From: Pseudomonadota bacterium
GTDB taxonomy: Bacteria > Pseudomonadota > Gammaproteobacteria > Burkholderiales > Burkholderiaceae_C
Length of the DNA stretch: 64,000 bases
Reading direction: 5' to 3'
NCBI GenBank assembly: GCA_021799355.1
Contig: JAJZAQ010000012.1
Coordinates: forward strand, 1-64,000
In this document: in pieces, positions 49,891 to 58,834 of the stretch
Layout of the letters: each line of letters opens with the position of its first letter
How positions within the stretch are numbered: the first letter of the stretch is position 1
Made by a program: the position numbers and the translations under genes
The notes under the pieces: generated by a model
Database searches by the model: none
What the model was told of the DNA's origin: nothing
The model's input: the letters and a program-made list of their open reading frames with translations, nothing else

Positions 49891-51970
49891 AAGGTTTTTG
49901 ACCCCAAGGTTTTTTCTTCTTCTTTTCATCGCCATCCTCATTCTGGCGCTGTTGGCCTACTGGCCCGGGCTGGCCGGCGGGTATGTGTTCGACGATTTCG
50001 GTAACCTGGTCGACAACCCGGCGTTCGCGCCGGCAGCGCTGCACGCGCAGGGGTTCTGGCATGCGGTGTGGAGCACGCACGCCGGGCCGCTGGACCGGCC
50101 GCTGGCGATGGCGAGTTTTGCCGCGCAGGCGTGGTTCACCGGGCTGAACCCGTGGCCGCTGAAGCTGGTCAACGTGCTGATCCACCTGCTCAACGGCGTG
50201 CTGATCTGGCTGCTATCGCTGCGGGTGCTGCGCTGGCTGGCCGCGCGCGGGCAGGGGCCGCGGTTGGTCGGCGCCGAGACGCTGGCGCTGCTGGTGGCCG
50301 CCGCCTGGGTGCTGGCGCCGATTCAACTCACCGCGGTGCTGTACGTGATCCAGCGCGAGGAGTCGCTCACGGCCACGCTCGTTCTGCTTGGACTGCTGGC
50401 GTACTGGCACGGCCGCATGCGGCTGATCGCCGGACGGCGTGGTGCGCTCGCCTGGCTGTGGGGTAGCCTGGCGCTGGGCACGCTGCTCGCGGCACTGGCG
50501 AAGGAAACCGGGGTGATGCTGCCAGCCTACGCCTTTGTGCTGGAGTGGGTGGTGCTGCGCGGGCAGCTGCGGACAAGCGCGGACACGGCGGCGCTGCTCG
50601 GCGCCGCGCCAGCCACCGACGCTTCCCCGCGGCGCGGCAACCCGCTGCTGCCGCTGTTTGCCGTGCTGCTGGTGCTGCCGGGAGCGCTGGGGCTGGCGTG
50701 GATGCTGCCGGGGGTGCTGAACGGCTCGGCCTACGCCGCGCGGCCGTTCACACTGGGCGAGCGACTGCTCACCGAAGGGCGGGTGATGGTGGATTACCTG
50801 CGCTGGATTCTGCTGCCCACGCCCGATGCCCTCTCGCTCTACCACGACGATGTGCGAGTGTCTACCGGCTGGCTGCAGCCGTGGACGACGACGGCGAGCT
50901 GGGCGCTGCTGGCGGCGCTGCTGACCTCCGCGGTCTTGGGCTGGCGGCGCTGGCCGGTGTGGTCGCTCGGGGTGCTGTGGTTTTTTGCCGGGCAGTCGCT
51001 GGTGTCGACCTTCGTGCCGCTGGAGCTGGTGTACGAGCACCGCAACTACCTACCGAGCTGGGGGGTGTTCGTCTCGGCGTTTTGGCTGCTCACCGCGTGG
51101 TCGCCGCCGGATGCGCAACGCCGCGGCACACTGCGGCTGCTGGTGGTCGGCGGGCTGGCCGGGCTGATCGCGCTGCAGGGTTTTTTCACCTTCCTGCGCG
51201 CGCAGGTGTGGGGGAATCCGTACCGGCTGGCGTACTTCGAGGCGACGACACACCCCGAGTCGCCGCGCGCCAGCTATGACCTGGGCCGGATGCTGCTGGT
51301 GATGTCCAAAGGCACCGAAAGCGTGCAGTTCCAGATGGGCATGCGGCAGATGGAGCAGGCCGCGCGCCTGCCTGGCTCCGACCTGCAGCCGCTGCAGGCG
51401 TTGGTGTTCATGGCGGCGAAAAACGGCCTGCCGATTTCCCAGCGCTGGTGGGAGGAGATGCGACACGTCATCGCCACCACGCCAATGAGCGCCGAGAGCG
51501 TCGGCTCGCTTTACAGCCTGATTCAGTGCGGCATCAACGGCGTGTGCCGCTACACCCCGGCGCAGCGCCAGGCGCTGGGCGAGGTCATCGCCTATGCGGT
51601 GCAACGCAACCCAGGTCGCGCCAACCTCGTCACCCTGCAGGCGAACTGGGCGGCGAACATCGCGCACGACAACCCGCTGGCCTACCAGCTGATGCTGCGC
51701 GCCGTCGCGCTCGACCCCGGCAAATACGCCTACTGGAAAAACCTGTTCGACATCCAACTCGCCGCCGGGCTGTATGGCGACGCGGCGAACGTGTTGGAGC
51801 GCATGCGCGAGCTGGACCGCTTTGGCATCCACCGAGAGGAAATCGCGCGGCTCGCTGCCGAGCTGAAGAAGCGCGAGCGCACCGCTGCTGCACAGCCGGC
51901 AGCCACCGCGCCGGGCTCGCCGCCCGCGGAGCCGCGCAACGCAACCCGCGCACCGGAGGCCGCGCGATGA
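49871..51970 (+). CDS. GT-C-like polytopic membrane protein with C-terminal repeat region (paralog 1); N-terminus REP-encoded
   Basis: MKLDLTPRFLTPRFFLLL...YWPGLAGGYVFDDFGNLVDNPAF; multi-TM; FDD in first loop. Confidence 0.75.
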   Translation: MKLDLTPRFLTPRFFLLLFIAILILALLAYWPGLAGGYVFDDFGNLVDNPAFAPAALHAQGFWHAVWSTHAGPLDRPLAMASFAAQAWFTGLNPWPLKLVNVLIHLLNGVLIWLLSLRVLRWLAARGQGPRLVGAETLALLVAAAWVLAPIQLTAVLYVIQREESLTATLVLLGLLAYWHGRMRLIAGRRGALAWLWGSLALGTLLAALAKETGVMLPAYAFVLEWVVLRGQLRTSADTAALLGAAPATDASPRRGNPLLPLFAVLLVLPGALGLAWMLPGVLNGSAYAARPFTLGERLLTEGRVMVDYLRWILLPTPDALSLYHDDVRVSTGWLQPWTTTASWALLAALLTSAVLGWRRWPVWSLGVLWFFAGQSLVSTFVPLELVYEHRNYLPSWGVFVSAFWLLTAWSPPDAQRRGTLRLLVVGGLAGLIALQGFFTFLRAQVWGNPYRLAYFEATTHPESPRASYDLGRMLLVMSKGTESVQFQMGMRQMEQAARLPGSDLQPLQALVFMAAKNGLPISQRWWEEMRHVIATTPMSAESVGSLYSLIQCGINGVCRYTPAQRQALGEVIAYAVQRNPGRANLVTLQANWAANIAHDNPLAYQLMLRAVALDPGKYAYWKNLFDIQLAAGLYGDAANVLERMRELDRFGIHREEIARLAAELKKRERTAAAQPAATAPGSPPAEPRNATRAPEAAR

Positions 51971-54015
51971 GCCGGGGCCAAACCACCACCCGCCGCTGGC
52001 TGCCGTTCGTGGCGTTTGCCGCGCTGCTGGCCGTGGCCTGGCTGGCGTACTGGCCGGGGCGCAACGGCGCGTTCCTGTTCGACGATTTTTCCAACCTCGC
52101 GCCGCTGGGCGACTACGGCCGTATCGACACGTGGTGGAAGGTCGTGGCGTTTCTCACCTCGGGCTTTGCCGGGCCGACCGGGCGGCCACTGGCGCTGGCG
52201 ACCTTTTTGCTCGACGCGCGCGACTGGCCGGCATCGCCCGAGGCGTTCAAGCTGACGAATGTCGCGATCCACCTGCTCAACGGCGCGCTGCTCGCCGGGC
52301 TGTGCGCGGCGCTGGCAAGGGCGCTCGGGCTAGCGCGCCAGTCGGCGCGCTGGGCCGCGGTGATCGCCGCCGGGCTGTGGCTGCTCGACCCGTTCTGGGT
52401 CAGCACCACGCTGTACGTGGTGCAGCGCATGGCGATGCTCGCCGCGACCTTCGTTTTCGCCGGGCTGTGGGGCTACGCGCACGGGCGCGCGCTGCTCGCC
52501 GCAGGCCGCCGCCGCGCGGGGTATGCGTGGATGAGCGCGTCGCTGCTGCTGGGCACATTGCTGGCCACTCTTTGCAAGGAAAACGGCGCGCTGCTGCCGC
52601 TGCTCGCGTGGGTGCTCGAAGCGCTGGTATTCGACCGCTGCCACATTGCGCGTGAAGTCGGCGGCCGCGCTTTCATCGTCTGGCGCTGGGTGTTCATCCG
52701 CCTGCCGGCTCTGGCGGTGCTGGGGTATCTGGCGACCTTCCTGCCCGGGCTGTGGACGGGCGCGACCGCCGGGCGCGACTTCACGCCGCTAGAGCGGCTG
52801 CTGACCGAAACGCGCATCGTCTGGGGGTATCTGGGTGACATCTGGCTGGCACGTAGCCACGACGGCGGTCTGTTCCACGACGACATCCGCATCTCCACCA
52901 GCCTGCTGCATCCGCCGTCGACGCTGCTGGCGGCGCTGGGCATCGTCGCGCTGGGGGTGTTCGCCATCGTCTCGCGGTGGGCGCGGCATCCGGTGGTGGC
53001 CGCGGCAGGCGTGGCGGTGGGGTTCTACCTCGCTGGGCAGGTGATGGAGTCGACCTGGCTGCAGCTCGAACTCGCGTTCGAGCACCGCAATTACCTGCCC
53101 GCTGGGCTGATGTTTTTGCCGGTGGGCATCGCCTTGGCGGGGGTCAGGTCTAGCCTTGTAGCAAACCCCGAGGATCATGCATCAAAGCTAGACCTGACCC
53201 CATGGAAAATCTGGGCAGCCGTCGTGCTGCTCGCACTGTTTGCGCTGCAAACCGCCCGCCGCGCCGACGTCTGGGGCAAGCCGTTCCAGCAGGCGCTGGT
53301 GTGGGCGCGCGAGCATCCGGACTCGCCGCGGGCGCAGAGCTATCTGGCGAATTTTTGGAGCGGCGTGGGCAACCAGCCCGAGGCCGCGCGGCTGCTCGAC
53401 GCGGCGCTGCAAAAGCATCCGCACAGTCTGATTCTGCTGATCAACCGCGCCGGCGTGGCCTGCAGCGAAGGCGACGCCCCGCCGGGTCTGCGCGCGGCGC
53501 TGCTGCATGCCGCGGCCACCGCACGGCTGGCCGACAACGTCACCCAGTACCAGTTCGGCAAGCTGCTCGACGGCACCGGGCAGTGCACCGCGCTGGGGCC
53601 TGATTTCACTGCCGACCTGCTCGCCGCCGCGCTGCGCAACCCGCAAAGCGCCCTCCCCGAAGTGCGGCGCGACCTGCTGCACCGCCAGGCGCTGGCGGCG
53701 CTGGCTGCGGGTGATGTGCAGCGTGCGTATGCGCTGGACCTGCAGGCGCTGCGCCTGCCGGGGCAGCCGGTAGGGGCGCGGCTGCGCTTTGCCGCGGAAA
53801 TCGCAGCCAGCGGCCATCCGCAGATCGCGCTGAATCTGCTCAACGCCATACCTTCGCCGCTGGCGCACATCCACGGTTGGGGCATGGCCGCGATGCACCA
53901 GCGGTGGCTGGCACACGTGGGCTTCTACCAGGAGAGCGAAGCGCATCTACGCCGGGTGCTGACCGCTGAAATCGCCGCGCAGCATCAACCCGGCAGCGGC
54001 GCTGCGGCACAATAG
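51967..54015 (+). CDS. GT-C-like polytopic membrane protein with C-terminal TPR-like region (paralog 2); contains in-frame REP insertion
   Basis: YWPGRNGAFLFDDFSNLAPL...FEHRNYLPAGLMFLPVGIALAGVRSSLVANPEDHASKLDLTPWKIW. Confidence 0.75.
   Translation: MSRGQTTTRRWLPFVAFAALLAVAWLAYWPGRNGAFLFDDFSNLAPLGDYGRIDTWWKVVAFLTSGFAGPTGRPLALATFLLDARDWPASPEAFKLTNVAIHLLNGALLAGLCAALARALGLARQSARWAAVIAAGLWLLDPFWVSTTLYVVQRMAMLAATFVFAGLWGYAHGRALLAAGRRRAGYAWMSASLLLGTLLATLCKENGALLPLLAWVLEALVFDRCHIAREVGGRAFIVWRWVFIRLPALAVLGYLATFLPGLWTGATAGRDFTPLERLLTETRIVWGYLGDIWLARSHDGGLFHDDIRISTSLLHPPSTLLAALGIVALGVFAIVSRWARHPVVAAAGVAVGFYLAGQVMESTWLQLELAFEHRNYLPAGLMFLPVGIALAGVRSSLVANPEDHASKLDLTPWKIWAAVVLLALFALQTARRADVWGKPFQQALVWAREHPDSPRAQSYLANFWSGVGNQPEAARLLDAALQKHPHSLILLINRAGVACSEGDAPPGLRAALLHAAATARLADNVTQYQFGKLLDGTGQCTALGPDFTADLLAAALRNPQSALPEVRRDLLHRQALAALAAGDVQRAYALDLQALRLPGQPVGARLRFAAEIAASGHPQIALNLLNAIPSPLAHIHGWGMAAMHQRWLAHVGFYQESEAHLRRVLTAEIAAQHQPGSGAAAQ
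53140..53201. repeat. 62-bp palindromic REP doublet R7 inside CDS
   Basis: GGGGTCAGGTCTAGCCTTGTAGCA - 14 nt - TGCATCAAAGCTAGACCTGACCCC. Confidence 0.9.
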
Positions 54016-54052
54016 CCATGCTCCACTGTGCTCTCGCTCCCACCCCTGTGCC

Positions 54053-54613
54053 ATGACCGCCGCGATCAAATTCGCCACCTACGACGACCTGCTCGCGCTG
54101 CCGGAGAACGTGGTCGGCGAAATCATCCACGGTAGCCTGCATACCCATCCGCGGCCACGGCCACGGCATGCTCTGGCCGAAACCGTGCTCGGCGGCGCGC
54201 TGAACTTGCCTTTCGGCCAGGGGCGCGACCGTGGCCCTGGCGGCTGGTGGATACTGGTCGAGCCCGAGCTGCATCTGGGCGCGGACGTGCTGGTACCCGA
54301 TCTGGCCGGCTGGCGGCGCGAGCGCCTGCCGCGCCTGCCCGATGCCGCCTGGTTCGAGCTTGCGCCGGACTGGGTGTGTGAAATCCTCTCCCCCGCCACC
54401 GCCCGCACCGACCGCGCGCTCAAACTGCCGTGCTACGCCACCGCAGGCGTGGCGCACTGCTGGCTGGTGGACCCCGACGCCCGCACGCTCGAAGCCTACG
54501 AAAACCAGTCCGGTCGCTGGCTGCTGCTGGGCGCTTGGGGCGGGGACGATATGGCGCGCATTGCGCCGTTCGACGCGGTCGAGCTGGGGTTGTCTGCGCT
54601 ATGGGCGGATTGA
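54053..54613 (+). CDS. Uma2 family (DUF820) protein
   Basis: ATYDDLLALPENVVGEIIHGSLHTHPRPRPRHALAETVL...VPDLAGWRRERLP...VCEILSPATARTDR. Confidence 0.88.
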   Translation: MTAAIKFATYDDLLALPENVVGEIIHGSLHTHPRPRPRHALAETVLGGALNLPFGQGRDRGPGGWWILVEPELHLGADVLVPDLAGWRRERLPRLPDAAWFELAPDWVCEILSPATARTDRALKLPCYATAGVAHCWLVDPDARTLEAYENQSGRWLLLGAWGGDDMARIAPFDAVELGLSALWAD

Positions 54614-55524
54614 TGGGCGGGGTCAGGTCTAGCCTTGTAGCAGACACGGCGGCCCATGCTACGAAGCTAGACCTGACCCCCAGTTTCATTCTGCCCGCGC
54701 GTAACGAGGCCGGTGCGGTCGGCCAGACGGTGCAGCGCATCCGCGCGCTGTACCCGCAGGCGCAGGTGATCGTGGTCGACGATGGCTCGACCGACGCCAC
54801 GGCGCAGATCGCCGAGCGCGCCGGCGCGACGGTCATCCGCCGCCCCTACGGCATGGGCAACGGCGCGGCGATCAAGGCGGGCGCGCGTGCGGCCAGCGGG
54901 GATGTGCTGGTGTTCATGGACGCCGACGGCCAGCATGACCCGGCCGACATCCCGCGTCTGCTGGCCAAGATCGCCGAGGGTTACGACATGGCGGTGGGCG
55001 CGCGGGTCAAGGGTTCGCAAGCCAGCGTGGGCCGCGGCATCGCCAACGGCCTGTACAACCGGCTGGCGAGTTGGATGACCCACCATCCGGTGCTCGACCT
55101 CACCAGCGGCTTCCGCGCCGCGCGCGCCGACCGATTCCGCGAGTTCCTCCACCTGCTGCCCAACGGCTTTTCCTACCCCACGACGTGCACGATGGCGTTT
55201 TTCCGCAGCGCCTACGCCGTGGCGTATGTGCCGATCACCGCGCACAAGCGCATCGGCAAAAGCCACATCCGCCCGCTGCGCGACGGCCTGCGCTTTCTGC
55301 TCATCATTTTCAAAATCGCCACCCTTTACTCGCCGCTGAAGCTGTTTGCGCCGGTGGCAGCCGGCTTCTTTCTGCTCGGGCTGGGCTGGTATGGCTACAC
55401 CTTCCACACCGAAGGGCGGTTCACCAATATGAGCGCGCTGCTGTTCAGCGCATCGGTGATCGTGTTTCTCATCGGACTGATCTCCGAGCAGATCACCAAC
55501 CTCACGTACAAGCGTGAAGAGTAA
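54613..55524 (+). CDS. GT2 family glycosyltransferase (DPM1/DPG-like) with REP-encoded N-terminal extension
   Basis: MGGVRSSLVADTAAHATKLDLTPSFILPARNEAGAVGQTVQRIRALYPQAQVIVVDDGSTDAT; two C-terminal TM; ATG overlaps Uma2 stop. Confidence 0.85.
   Translation: MGGVRSSLVADTAAHATKLDLTPSFILPARNEAGAVGQTVQRIRALYPQAQVIVVDDGSTDATAQIAERAGATVIRRPYGMGNGAAIKAGARAASGDVLVFMDADGQHDPADIPRLLAKIAEGYDMAVGARVKGSQASVGRGIANGLYNRLASWMTHHPVLDLTSGFRAARADRFREFLHLLPNGFSYPTTCTMAFFRSAYAVAYVPITAHKRIGKSHIRPLRDGLRFLLIIFKIATLYSPLKLFAPVAAGFFLLGLGWYGYTFHTEGRFTNMSALLFSASVIVFLIGLISEQITNLTYKREE
54619..54680. repeat. 62-bp palindromic REP doublet R8
   Basis: GGGGTCAGGTCTAGCCTTGTAGCA - 14 nt - TGCTACGAAGCTAGACCTGACCCC. Confidence 0.92.
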
Positions 55525-55578
55525 CAATTTCGGCATGCCGCACTACAATGGACTAAGCACATTAGCCAAGCCCATGCC

Positions 55579-55806
55579 ATGCCGCAGATCGTCAACGTCC
55601 ACGAGGCCAAAACCCAACTGTCGCGTCTGATCGCCCAGGCACATGCGGGTGAAGAGATCATCCTTGCCAAAGCCGGCAAACCCTATGCGCGACTCATGCC
55701 GCTGGCACCTCCACCCAAGCGTCGGCTGGGTGTGGTGCCGGGCCATGTTGACGACAGCTTTTTCGAGCCGCTGCCAGACGAGGAACTCAAAATCTGGGAA
55801 GCATGA
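55579..55806 (+). CDS. Phd/YefM-type antitoxin
   Basis: MPQIVNVHEAKTQLSRLIAQAHAGEEIILAKAGKPYARLMPL. Confidence 0.92.
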   Translation: MPQIVNVHEAKTQLSRLIAQAHAGEEIILAKAGKPYARLMPLAPPPKRRLGVVPGHVDDSFFEPLPDEELKIWEA

Positions 55807-56189
55807 GGCTGCTGCTCGACACCCACATCCTGCTCTGGGCGGCGATGGAACCCGAGCGACTGCCCTCCCACCTGCGCGCGCTGCTCGAGGACGCGGACAA
55901 CATCTTGCTGGTCAGCGCCGCATCGGCATTCGAAATTGCCACCAAGCATCGCCTGGGCAAGCTGCCCGGTGCCACGCAACTTCTCGCGCAGTACAGCTAC
56001 GTTTTACGTGAACTTGTAGCCACCGAGTTGCCGATCACCACGGCGCATGCGCTCAAGGCTGGGAGCTGGAACACGCCACACCGCGACCCGTTCGACCGCA
56101 TGCTGGCCGCCCAGGCGAGCATGGAACAAGTGCCGCTGGTCAGCACCGACGCCGTCATGCCGGCCTTCGGCATCGACGTCCTGGCGTGA
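55803..56189 (+). CDS. PIN-domain toxin (VapC family)
   Basis: MRLLLDTHILLWAAMEPERLPSHLRALLEDADNILLVSAASAFEIATKHRLGKL. Confidence 0.93.
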   Translation: MRLLLDTHILLWAAMEPERLPSHLRALLEDADNILLVSAASAFEIATKHRLGKLPGATQLLAQYSYVLRELVATELPITTAHALKAGSWNTPHRDPFDRMLAAQASMEQVPLVSTDAVMPAFGIDVLA

Positions 56190-56191
56190 CA

Positions 56192-57336
56192 TGACGTCAA
56201 GCCAACCGCCTCGTGTTCTTCTCATCACCCGCAACTTTCCGCCGCTGTGGGGCGGAATGGAGCGGCTGAACTGGCATCTGGCCGCCGAGCTGGCCAAGAC
56301 CTACGAGGTGCGGGTCGTCGGCCCGGCTGGCGCCGCTGGGTATGCTCCGGCGGGCGTGGCCGTGCGCGAAGCGCCGCTGCAACCGCTGCGCGCGTTTCTG
56401 TGGCACGCCGCGCGGCGGGCGCGGGCCGAAGCGCGCACCTGGCGGCCCGACGTGGTGCTGGCCGGCAGCGGGCTGACCGCGCCGCCGGCGCTGTGGGCGG
56501 CGCGGGCGTGCGGCGCGCGCACGGCCGCGTATGTGCATGGGCTCGACCTGGTCGTGCCGCACCCGGTGTACCGCGCGCTGTGGCGCCCGGCGCTGCGGCG
56601 CATCGGCACCGTCGTCGCCAACAGCCGCGCCACCGCGGCGCTGGCCGAGGGCATCGGTATCGTGCCTACGCGCATCGCCATCGTTCACCCCGGTGTCGAG
56701 CTGCCGGCGCCCGATCCCGCCGCCCGCGCGCGGTTTCGCGCCGCGCACGGCATCGCTGCCAACGCGCCGCTGTTGCTGTCAGTCGGACGTCTGACCGCGC
56801 GCAAAGGGCTGCTGGAGTTCGTGCGCGACGTGCTGCCGCGCATCGCCGCGCAGCGCCCCGACGTGCTGCTCGCCATCGTCGGCGACGCCCCCGCGCACGC
56901 GCTGTACGCGCAGCCGCAGACGCCCGCGGCCATCCAGGCCGCTGCCGACGCGGCCGGTGTCGGCACGCGGGTGCGCTTTCTGGGCAAACTGTTCGGGCAA
57001 GACCTCGCCGACGCCTACGCCGCCGCCGACGTGCACGTCTTCCCCATCCGCGCCCTGCCCAACGACCCTGAAGGCTTCGGCATGGTCGCGGTCGAGGCCG
57101 CCGCGCATGGCCTGTCCACCGTGGCCTACGCCACCGGCGGCGTGGTCGATGCCGTGCGCGACGGCGCAAGCGGCCGCCTCGTGCCGCCGGGCGACGCCGC
57201 CGCTTTCGCCCAGGCCGTCATCGACACGCTGCAAGCGCCGCCCAGCGCCGAAGCCCTGCGCGCCTTCGCCACCGAGTTTGCGTGGGAGCGGTTCGGCGCG
57301 CGCGTCGCGGACGCTTTGCTGCGCAACAAGCGATGA
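56192..57336 (+). CDS. GT4 family glycosyltransferase
   Basis: RVLLITRNFPPLWGGMERLNWHLAAELAKTYEVRVV...SVGRLTARKGLLEFV...EGFGMVAVEAAAHG. Confidence 0.92.
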
Positions 57337-57408
57337 ATGACCGTGCTGGGGGCCGCCTCGCGCCTGCAGGTCTTACACTCGAAAAGACGTCATACCGAGG
57401 CCGCCGCC

Positions 57409-57651
57409 ATGACCTGCACCCCCACCAGCAAAGGCCAGATCACCATTCCCAAGCCCGTGCGCGACGCGCTGCGGCTGGCACCCGGAGCACAAGTGGAGTT
57501 CGCCATCAGTCCGCAGGGCGAAGTCGTGTTGCGCCCCGCCGCGCGCAGCCGCCGCAGCCGTGCGCGCGACCGCTTTGACGCCGCCCGCGGCCAAGCCACC
57601 GTCAAGTGGCGCACCGACGAGCTGATGCGCCTGCTGCGCAGTGACGACTGA
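57409..57651 (+). CDS. AbrB-type antitoxin
   Basis: MTCTPTSKGQITIPKPVRDALRLAPGAQVEFAISPQGEVVLRPA. Confidence 0.88.
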   Translation: MTCTPTSKGQITIPKPVRDALRLAPGAQVEFAISPQGEVVLRPAARSRRSRARDRFDAARGQATVKWRTDELMRLLRSDD

Positions 57652-57770
57652 TGCTGCTCGTCGACACCAACATCCCCATCGACGCGCTGGAAGACTCACG
57701 CGCGATGCCCGCCGCTACCGCGAGTACCTCCCTCCCGCCGGTCGAGCTCATCGCCTCGTCTGACGTTTGA
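57651..57770 (+). pseudogene. Internally deleted PIN (VapC-like) toxin remnant
   Basis: MLLVDTNIPIDALEDSR (PIN N-terminus) joined directly to ...VELIASSDV* (C-terminus-like); only 39 aa. Confidence 0.65.
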
Positions 57771-57787
57771 GCGAGGCTCACCCTGCG

Positions 57788-58834
57788 ATGAGCGACACAC
57801 GAGATCAACCCGCCGTCTGGTTCCCCGCGGTGCGCGCGCACAGCGGCGCCGATGTGTTCACCGAGCGGCTGTGCGCCGCGCTCAACGCGCAGGGCATCCG
57901 CGCCGACATCACCTGGCTGCCGCTGCGCGCCGAATATGCGCCGTGGAGCGTGCCGGTACCGCGCCCGCCCGAGTGGGCCACCGTCGTGCACGCCAACTCC
58001 TGGCTGCACCCGCGCTTTCTGCCGCCGCGCCTACCGGTCGTCACCACCCTGCACTCCTGCGTACACGATCCGGCGCTGCGTCCGTACAAAAGCCCGGCGA
58101 AGGCGTTGTATCACGCGGCGTGGATTGGCCGCGTCGAAGCCGCTCATCTGCGCCGCGCCGACCGCGTGGTGGCGGTGAGCCGCTACACCGCCGACATGGC
58201 CCGGCGCGTTTTTGGCCGCAGCGACATCGAGGTGATCTACAACGGCGTGGACACCGCCGAGTTCCATCCCATCGACCGCACCGCGCCTAACCGCCCGTTC
58301 CGCCTGCTCTACGTCGGCAACTGGGACGCGCGCAAAGGTGTCGATCTGCTCGGCCCGATCCTGCGCGCGCTTGGCCCGGACTTCGAGCTGCACTACACCG
58401 CTGACCGCAATGGCCGCCACACTCGCTACGCGCTGCCGCCGAACGCCCGCTGCATCGGCCGCCTCAGTGGCGAAGGCCTCGTGCGCGCCTATCAGACCGC
58501 CGATGCGCTGCTGTTTCCGAGCCGGTTGGAGGGGTTACCGCTGAGCGTGCTCGAAGCGATGGCCTGTGGCCTTCCGGTCATCGCTGCCAACACCTCATCG
58601 CTGCCCGAACTGGTCGAGCCAGGTAAAAGCGGCTGGCTGTGCCCAAAAGATGCAGTGGCGTGTTTTGCCGATGCCGCGCGGAGGTTGCAAAGCAGGCCGA
58701 GCGATTGGCTGGATATGCGCTCACGTTCGCGACAAAATGCGGTGGCGAAATTCTCGCGGTCGGCCATGCTCGACGGGTACGTCGACACGTACGCTGCGAC
58801 CTTTCTATCGCGCACTCGCGACTGGCCCGCATGA
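57788..58834 (+). CDS. GT4 family glycosyltransferase
   Basis: NGVDTAEFHPIDRTAPNRPFRLLYVGNWDARKGVDLL...PSRLEGLPLSVLEAMACGLPVIAA. Confidence 0.92.
   Translation: MSDTRDQPAVWFPAVRAHSGADVFTERLCAALNAQGIRADITWLPLRAEYAPWSVPVPRPPEWATVVHANSWLHPRFLPPRLPVVTTLHSCVHDPALRPYKSPAKALYHAAWIGRVEAAHLRRADRVVAVSRYTADMARRVFGRSDIEVIYNGVDTAEFHPIDRTAPNRPFRLLYVGNWDARKGVDLLGPILRALGPDFELHYTADRNGRHTRYALPPNARCIGRLSGEGLVRAYQTADALLFPSRLEGLPLSVLEAMACGLPVIAANTSSLPELVEPGKSGWLCPKDAVACFADAARRLQSRPSDWLDMRSRSRQNAVAKFSRSAMLDGYVDTYAATFLSRTRDWPA

Noticed and set aside
51448-51966. N-terminal extension of the 855-aa ORF
   Set aside because: Overlaps paralog 1 in another frame; the real start is ATG 51967 (ATGA overlap with the upstream stop).
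45913-54680. REP copies interpreted as a CRISPR array
   Set aside because: Copies are spaced hundreds to thousands of bp apart, occur in both orientations, have no regular spacers, and no cas genes are present.
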